The notes beneath the pieces were generated by a model. That model was not told the DNA's origin. It searched no databases and saw only the letters and a program-made list of their open reading frames with translations. DNA of 64,000 nt, taken from Megalobrama amblycephala. Lineage: Eukaryota; Chordata; Actinopteri; Cypriniformes; Xenocyprididae. The stretch lies in contig NC_063045.1 in NCBI RefSeq assembly GCF_018812025.1, positions 15,186,919 to 15,250,918 of the forward strand, given 5' to 3'. Shown piece after piece: positions 57,257 to 64,000 of this stretch (its first letter is position 1; each line of letters begins with the position of its first letter). A program made the position numbers and the translations under genes.

Positions 57257-59600
57257 GACCAGGAAGTATCTAGCGAGGCATGGTAACTTTGGCAAAAACA
57301 CTGCCCCCTAATGCTCAGATGTTGCACTAGCGCATAGAAAAAATACACAAGACATATTTATCTTGGTTCTTCACTTTAATGACCAACCGTTTACGTGACA
57401 AAGCAGTTATATATTTGTACTTAGTGCACTGCCATTAGACCTGCCAGGAAGGGCTTGTTTAGCAAGCACAATTTGGCACATGAAACAGACACAGGATATT
57501 GTATCTCGTAAATACTTGATGTTTGTGATGTCCTTGATTTTTATAATGCATATTCCAAGACAAAAACCTGCCAAAAGGTACTTAAATACAGCACATTTAT
57601 TCTGCAAAACATTACATATAATTATCAGTGCACACGTCTCAAAATATAAATCCAGAAAATATGATTATATTTCTAATAATAATGATAATAATAACAAAAT
57701 ATTATATTATAATACTTATATTAAAAAATTATTTATTTATATTTAGATCTTTTGTTTTCAAATGCATCTGTGAAATAATAACCAGATTAAGGCATGTAAA
57801 CATGACATCCTTTTTTTTCTTCAATATCAAGCAATCTGTAATGATGTCGAAACCCTCTTTAGTGAGGCCTTTTGTCAATCAATCCTGCACCCTTCAAAAG
57901 GTGTCTTAACGTCAGGGTATTGTTTCTCCACTATGTACCGCCATTTCACCCCCTAACCTCCTTATTAAGGACCAAAACCCACTATGGGTCAGACTTTAAT
58001 GTTATGCAAATGTTTAGAAGCACAAGAAAATTGCGAAAAAATAGACCTACAACCAAATACACCTCTGAAAGCAGAGTGGTTGCTTTTTCCTGTAGTATGA
58101 AAATGTCTTTGGCGTGGGATGAAATTATTTTTTCGGAGACATCATTTGCAGGAAATCCTACGAATTATACTTATTTTAAAGACTATGAGATACTAACACT
58201 TTGTAAAGTTGCTTCGCACATTAAGACTCAATCACAAGGCCACCTCTGTCCTGTCTTTGTGTATCTAATATGTTTTCAAGTACGAGTGCCTGTGCAGTTT
58301 ATCAAGTGTTTGTCGGCATGATAAGGTACTACAGTTTATACGATGTATATGTGCAAGTCTGGATTGACAAACACTGCTTATATTAGATACCAGAGCTGCC
58401 TGTTTCAGTGAAGCAGACCCACCCTTCACTTTATAACATCACAGTTAAATGTCATACCACTCCAGATAATTCCATTCAAAATGGGGCTTTTCCCCCTCTA
58501 CATATCCACTAAAGAAATCTCTGGTTTCACACCTCAAAAGAATCACAGCCACTGAGAATCACTCCTATAGAGTTGCCATAGTAACCGCTGATGAATCCTG
58601 CCATTTTACTGCCAAACCATCCACCATATTAGAAAAGCACAAGAGAGACGCTTTATAATGTGGGTTAAACACTATATTCATTCCTTCCTGCTGTATTGTG
58701 CTAAACCGTAAATGACACGAATGAACCGTGCTATTGATCGACTGAGATGAAATGATCTAGAGTCGCTTAGTGAATTTAGCCATTAAGCACCTTGCGCTAC
58801 AGTTATTTTTTTATGTTTCCCTATATTATTTCTCTAAAAACAGTCTATGCATCAGTCAGAATCATCAGTGGTCAACAGCCTTGGATTGTTTACATCGCGA
58901 ATGGTCGGCACAAACCGCAGCTGCGAACTTCGCTGGTTTCGTTCTGCATACTGAATCCTTTAGTGTTCATCGTTGTAATATTGAACAGTGGGGTTCTATC
59001 ACAGGAAATGGCATTAATGAATGTTGAAATGACTGCAGACTGGAAAATAGCATCTGTAGCAAGAAAGTACTTTAATTTGGATGATAGGATTTCTAATGTT
59101 AAAGCTGTGTGTTGCTGTCTGTGAATAATAATATTACAGGATAGAGTTGTGAGTGAGCATGTAGTATGAGACAAAGCACACACAGACACAAGTGCACACT
59201 GCGCCCAATAACTCCACATGCACCCAAACAGCGACTCTTTGCCTGTATATATATATAAGAAGCAGTGCATGTTGGGAAAGATTCTTCTTGTGCCAGCATG
59301 TATCTTTGATGTGATATTCAACTGTTGTATTTATTTCTCTTATTATTTATTTATTTTATTTTTGGCATTTATTTTGATATTTGGGTATTATTTTCTATTT
59401 TTGAAAGGCTTGTGAATATATAAATATGTATTACTGATGTGTAGTGGTACAGAGTACTAGCATGAGAGATTTTTTTATACAAAGATGTTTCTAATTTTTG
59501 TTTTTCTAAATATGATCGTTCTTATCGGGGATGGAGGTAAAACATGCCAGCCTTGCTTGGTTGGTTTCTACTTCCAATAAATGGTTAAAAAATACATTGT
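57257..59600 (+). other. unc13a: unc13a 3'UTR
   Basis: Runs from the TAA stop to the first clear AATAAA (59576-59581). It contains PUF/Pumilio-like TGTATATA at 59244-59251 and an AU-rich run with overlapping ATTTA pentamers at about 59345-59375. No competing AATAAA was seen earlier. Length about 2.3 kb. Confidence 0.6.
59576..59581 (+). terminator. unc13a poly(A) signal AATAAA
   Basis: Canonical hexamer followed 25-50 bp later by a GT/T-rich stretch (AGTCTTTTTGTTTTTGTT), the usual downstream element. Confidence 0.7.
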
Positions 59601-59654
59601 GCAAAAGTCTTTTTGTTTTTGTTATCTTTTTGTATGCATGTACGTATGTATCAT

Positions 59655-60640
59655 ACATCAGTGGCGCTTCCTCCGAGGAGGCAAGGGAGGCAGTGCCTCC
59701 TCAAAAAACTGGATGAGAATATAATCGATATTACATAAACAAAACAATGCAAATATTACAAAATATGACATTAAAAAGTGTAAAAGTCACTCGTTTTATT
59801 ATGTAATATTTTTATTATGTAATATTTTGCAAATATTACAAAATGTAACATTAGAAAAACAAGCGAGTTTTACACTTTCTAAAGAAACACTGTCCAACAG
59901 CGACACCCGCAGGTAAAGTTACAGCGTCTCCTGTGCCTCTCTTCAGCTCATAGAAATAAAGCAGAACCCCTAAAGTGTGCGATGGGTTTAGTGGGGGGGT
60001 AATTAAGAATGAATGAGTGACGTGAGAGGAGGCAGTGCTTCCTTCGCACTTTGATTGGTTATGGTTGGACATGATTGGTTCATGCAATAAATCCCGCCTC
60101 TTGTTTTCATGCGCATTCTCGTCGAATCGGCCTGAATGAAGACAATGATGGCGTTAATAGGAAGAGTGAGTGAGTAATTAAGTAAGTAAACAACTGTCAC
60201 TTAGATATCACCGGTTTATGTCATGTCAAAATCAAACTTGAATTGGCCTGAAAACATGATGACTGCGGGGGTTTTAGTGAGCAATCAGCATGGTGAAATT
60301 AATGGTACATCTTCATGTCTGTGACCACTGACTTGAGCTTGATGACTGCTGAAAATAAATTGACTATTAAAAAGAAAAGCTGAACACTAGTTCACAAATA
60401 TTATTATTATTATTATTATTATGGAATAAATGTAAAAATGCATAAAAACACTAACTTGATAATTTATATTCTTAATTATATTACATTACATTGTGTAAAA
60501 ATACAAAATAGAATTTTATTTGGTCTCTCTTTTTTATGTAATGTTTATTCAACCAGGAAAATTGTGCATCAGGGACATAAATTAAATTTACATTTGACAT
60601 AAAAAATTGAGGACTTGCCTCCTCATTTTAAAACTCCACC
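59655..60640. repeat. Interspersed repeat in the convergent spacer
   Basis: Begins CAGTGGCGCTTCCTCCGAGG...GAGGCAGTGCCTCCTC and ends near GGACTTGCCTCCTCATTTTA. A hairpin (AAGTGTAAAAGTCACTCGTT near 59777 and its near-complement near 59860) and an (ATT)n tract (60399-60421) lie within it. No ORF of note. Confidence 0.5.
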
Positions 60641-60645
60641 ACACA

Positions 60646-60647
<2 letters not shown>

Positions 60648-60679
<32 letters not shown>
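60648..60679. repeat. (TG)n microsatellite
   Basis: About 16 TG units between the 3' ends of unc13a and the myosin gene. Confidence 0.95.
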
Positions 60680-60682
<3 letters not shown>

Positions 60683-61005
60683 TAATTATAAAAACTTTAT
60701 TTTATTATTAAGATATTTAGGAAAAAAGAGTAAGGTTCAAGACAAAATTAGATTTTATTTTGCCTGACATGCAAGTTTTAAAATAGTTTTATTTCAAGGG
60801 TGATTTTTTATTTTTTTTTTTAAACGTAAGAAGGGAGGAATGGATAATATGTTGGCTTTGTCAAGATAACAATTAAACAAGTACAATGGGCCCTAAAAAT
60901 GGCATGCTAACATAATGTATACAAAATGCTCAGAGAGCATTTTAAAGTGATGTTGTTAAGGCAACAAAAAAAAATGCATTTCAGGAGGTAAAGGAACACC
61001 CACAT

Positions 61006-61460
61006 TCAAACTCTGCGTAGGAAAGAGATCTTGAGGGACTCTGGGATTTCGAGTTGGGCGGCACTGACTTGTGGTGGTGGCTGATAAGGGAACGTGACAG
61101 GGAATACCCGTCTGACATCCATCAGAAGCTGTGGAGGTTGCCCCTCAGAGCGCCCCTTCAGCAGCCCCTGGGAAACCCCACAGAAAAACCGCATTATCAC
61201 TCCTGGACAAAACCCCTGGTATGATATTCCGTCACAGAGCTCACAGTCACATGATTTCACACTTACCTGTACTATACGGATGAAATTGAGCGTTACTCTC
61301 TCTTCGAGGTCACTCTGAGGTGTATAGAGGCTTAAAATCTTTACAATCTGTGAGAAGATTTTTAATACGTTAATAAATTATAAATATAAATAAAAATTAT
61401 ATAAATTGTGTATATATAATTAATAATATGTATGTATGCTTATAAATGTATATTGACTTT

Positions 61461-61491
<31 letters not shown>

Positions 61492-62880
61492 GTCATGTAT
61501 AAATAATTTATATGTATATAAATATGAAATAAATTAGTATTAAATTATTAGTAAAAATATAATTCTTTATATTATGAAAATATTACATATAAATGTAAAT
61601 GTTTAGTAATATATTAATTCTTATGTGTATGTGCATATATTTATATACAACGAAATTATATTTATATTAGGTTTTAAATATATATATATATGCAAACATA
61701 CATATATATGAATAAATATATTAATAAACACTTTTTAATTATTTTTTATAATTTGTTATTGGCTCTGTATGAAATCTGCAACGCACAATTCACTTGCATC
61801 ACAAAACACAAAAGCTCAAAATTTAGAACAACATGCAATTGTCTCAACATGTCAATGTAATAAGCACGCCACCTGCTGGTTGGACAATGCATTGCAGGTT
61901 TGGACCATGGCTTGTCCATCTACTTCAGTCTTCTTGCTCATTTGAAGAAGCTGTGCTGCCTGTATCAGAGGCTCCAGAGCGGTCACAGCGCCCCCTGTCT
62001 GCAGTGAACGACTCCGCAGCCACTCCTCCAGTAAACTCACATTATACCTATGATATAAGGATATAAATATCTGATGCAACTCATTCAAGCAGATGTTGAA
62101 GTAACAGAACTGCGGTGCTGACCTGATCTGGAGGCCGCGGTTCCAGCAGCACATGTCCTTGCGCAGCAGCAGGCTGTTGAGGGTGGTGGCGGCCAGCAGG
62201 TACATGAGCTGATGGAAAGCTTGTTCCAGCAGGGCCGAGGGCAGATCCTGACGGGACAGGGCTGTGTGCAGGGCTGACAGTTCCCTCAAGACTGCAGACA
62301 TAGTGGTCCCCTCTGTACTAGCAGGAGGCCGGGGGTCCGAACCCGTGCGCTTGCGACCGCCACTCAGCTTTACAGATGAACCAGCCAGACCAGGGATGGT
62401 CTCACTTTCAAGCATTGCTGGGACTAAAGTTAAGAGATGGGTACACGATCATATATAAATATATATATATATACAGTATATTACTACAGGGTCACTGACA
62501 GATCTATATGAGAGGTCTTTCTATCTATATGAGTGTACCGATCATAGGTTGTAGATGGCTCTCAGAGATGGACAGTAGTTGCTGATAGGCCTGAATACAC
62601 AGATCACTGAGCGCTCGGACAGACTCCTGCACGTCCGTCACCAGAGGCACCAGCTCCTCGCAGCCCCTCACATCCTTCACGAGAATAGGTACATATATTT
62701 AATGGATCAAATCATTATATTTCAATTTTAAGTCTGTAATTTCTGCAAAAGGTAAAAATAATCATTTGAAGTAGGCAACAGATCCGTCACCTGTTGGGGA
62801 GAGTGCTGATTGAACAGGTCTTTGAGCAGGTAAGCGTTCTTTAGCCACACAGCCGTCGTGTCCAGATCATTGCCGTGTTT
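61006..62880 (-). CDS. Class V unconventional myosin, C-terminal globular tail (partial)
   Basis: Coding exons on the minus strand: 62880-62791, 62674-62539, 62423-62123, 62047-61873, 61347-61267, 61167-61006. They have GT-AG borders and agreeing phases, giving 314 residues to a TGA at 61008-61006. Reads DLCIQAYQQLL, LQPMIVPAMLESETIPGLAG, TLNSLLLRKDMCCWNRGLQI, YNVSLLEEWL, LEPLIQAAQLLQMSKKTEVD, IVKILSLYTPQSDLEERVTL and LLMDVRRVFPVTFPYQPPPQ, an unmistakable dilute (DIL) domain. Known role: this globular tail binds cargo adaptors (Rab-linked in MYO5A/B/C) for actin-based transport. The motor, IQ and coiled-coil exons lie right of the window. The RKRTGSDPRPPASTEG loop is diverged from MYO5A/B/C, so the paralogue is left open. 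Converges with unc13a. Confidence 0.92.
61350..61760. other. AT-rich myosin intron
   Basis: Dominated by (TA)-rich low-complexity sequence with short TATATG runs; no exon. Confidence 0.7.
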
Positions 62881-62943
62881 CTACAACAAACACATTGTTA
62901 TTGTAAATATGACCAATTAATGTCTTGAAATGTACTGTCTTAA

Positions 62944-63898
62944 AGGTGCCATCGAATTGAAAATTGAATTTACCTCGGTATAGTTGAATAACAAGAGTTC
63001 AGTACATGGAAATGACATACAGTGAGTCTCAAGCTCCATTGTTTCCTCCTTATATAAATCTCATTTGTTTAAAAGACCTCCGAAGAACAGGCGAATTTCA
63101 ACATAACACCGACTGTTACGTAACAGTCGGGGTGTACGCCCCCAATATTTGCATATGCCAGTCCATGTTCCCAACATTATGAAAGGCATTAGACAAGGGC
63201 AGCCAAAATAAATGTCTGGATGTGCACAGCCGAATCATCAGACTAGGTAAGCAAGCAAGGACAATAGCGAAAAATGGCAGATGGAGCGATAATAACTGAC
63301 ATGATCCATGATATCATGATATTTTTAGTGATATTTGTAAATTGTATTTCTAAATGTTTCGTTAGCATGTTGCTAATATACTGTTAAATGTGGTTAAAGT
63401 TACCATCGTTTATTACTGTATTCACGGAGACAAGAGCCGTCACTATTTTCATTTTTAAACATTGCAGTCTGTATAATTCATAAACACAACTTCATTCTTT
63501 ATAAATCTCTCCAACAGTGTAGCATTAGCCGTTAGCCACGGAGCACTATCAAACTCATTCAGAATCAATGTAAACATCCAAATAAAGACTGTACTTGCGC
63601 GATTAGACATGCTGAATGATGAACACTTTGTAAAGATCCATTTTGAGGGTTATATTAGCTGTGTGACCTTTGTTAATGCAATGATAGAGTCGAGAGCTCT
63701 GGGTGGGGGCGGAGAGCGCAAGCAATTAAAGGGGCTGCAGCCTGAATCGGCGCATTTCTAATTATGCCCCAAAATAGGCAGTTAAAAAAATTATTTTAAA
63801 AAAATCTATGGGGAATTTTGAGCTAAAACTTCACAGACACATTCAGGGGACACCTTAGACTTATATTACATCTTGTAAAAAAACGTTTGATGGCACCT
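62944..63898 (-). mobile_element. TTAA-flanked MITE (piggyBac-like), copy 2
   Basis: AGGTGCCATCGAAT at the left and TTTGATGGCACCT at the right, each with TTAA outside (62940-62943 and 63899-63902). Internally it matches copy 1 (32845-33792) in reverse, including the CATTCAGGGGACACC segment near 63841 and the TAACAGTCGG palindrome near 63105-63130. Probably in an intron of the myosin gene. Confidence 0.7.
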
Positions 63899-63973
63899 TT
63901 AAAATCTATTTTACACACATCACACGTTTCATAGATACAGAAGTTTATCCTGAATTTAATTTATGTGTTCTTA

Positions 63974-64000
63974 AAGGGTTAGTTCACCCAAAAATGAAAA
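63974..64000. repeat. Foldback-repeat end cut by the window edge
   Basis: TTAAAGGGTTAGTTCACCC begins a further copy of the commonest foldback family and runs out of the window. Confidence 0.7.

Noticed and set aside
57872..59124. ORFs of 85-149 aa in the 3'UTR
   Set aside because: No recognisable domain, AT-rich composition, and located between the unc13a stop and its poly(A) signal.

Overview
The window is vertebrate nuclear DNA from a teleost, most likely a cyprinid. Coding exons are short, have GT-AG borders in consistent phase, and lie in AT-rich introns. The introns are full of short inverted-repeat elements, including many copies of a family ending in a 'TTAAAGGGATAGTTCACCC'-like terminus that is typical of carp/zebrafish-type genomes. 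There are also two Tc1-like transposons and many (TA)n, (CA)n and (TG)n tracts. Nothing looks bacterial, viral or plasmid-like.

Four protein-coding genes can be read exon by exon. (1) btbd2, minus strand, 5' five coding exons only (1256-3497), running off the left edge. (2) hmg20b, plus strand, complete (coding 8654-11593, poly(A) signal near 12249). (3) unc13a (Munc13-1), plus strand, complete coding region (13455-57256, 46 exons if every cassette is counted, up to 1818 aa, 3'UTR to about 59.6 kb). It fills 70% of the window. (4) The last six coding exons of a class V myosin, minus strand (61006-62880), running off the right edge. btbd2 and hmg20b are head to head, hmg20b and unc13a are in tandem, and unc13a and the myosin are tail to tail.

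Region by region: 1-1255 is btbd2 intron with a large foldback element; 3.6-7.8 kb is intergenic with a dead Tc1 copy; 7.8-12.3 kb is hmg20b; 12.3-13.1 kb is intergenic with a foldback repeat; 13.1-59.6 kb is unc13a, whose introns carry almost all the other repeats; 59.6-61 kb is a repeat-filled convergent spacer; 61-64 kb is the myosin tail plus a TTAA-bounded element.

The most interesting content is inside unc13a. Five small frame-preserving exons can be assembled: two of only 6 nt (AM and MI), plus 24, 30 and 57 nt. Two of them fall in the MUN-domain loop that is variable in mammals, and one sits at the hinge between MUN and C2C. They suggest combinatorial splicing that an ORF-based annotation would miss. 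The gene order btbd2-hmg20b-unc13a-myo5 also mirrors the human chromosome 15 paralogue set (BTBD1, HMG20A, UNC13C, MYO5A/MYO5C), pointing to an old duplicated block. I found no evidence of a wholly new kind of system. All gene names rest on recognising translated exons; no database search was run.
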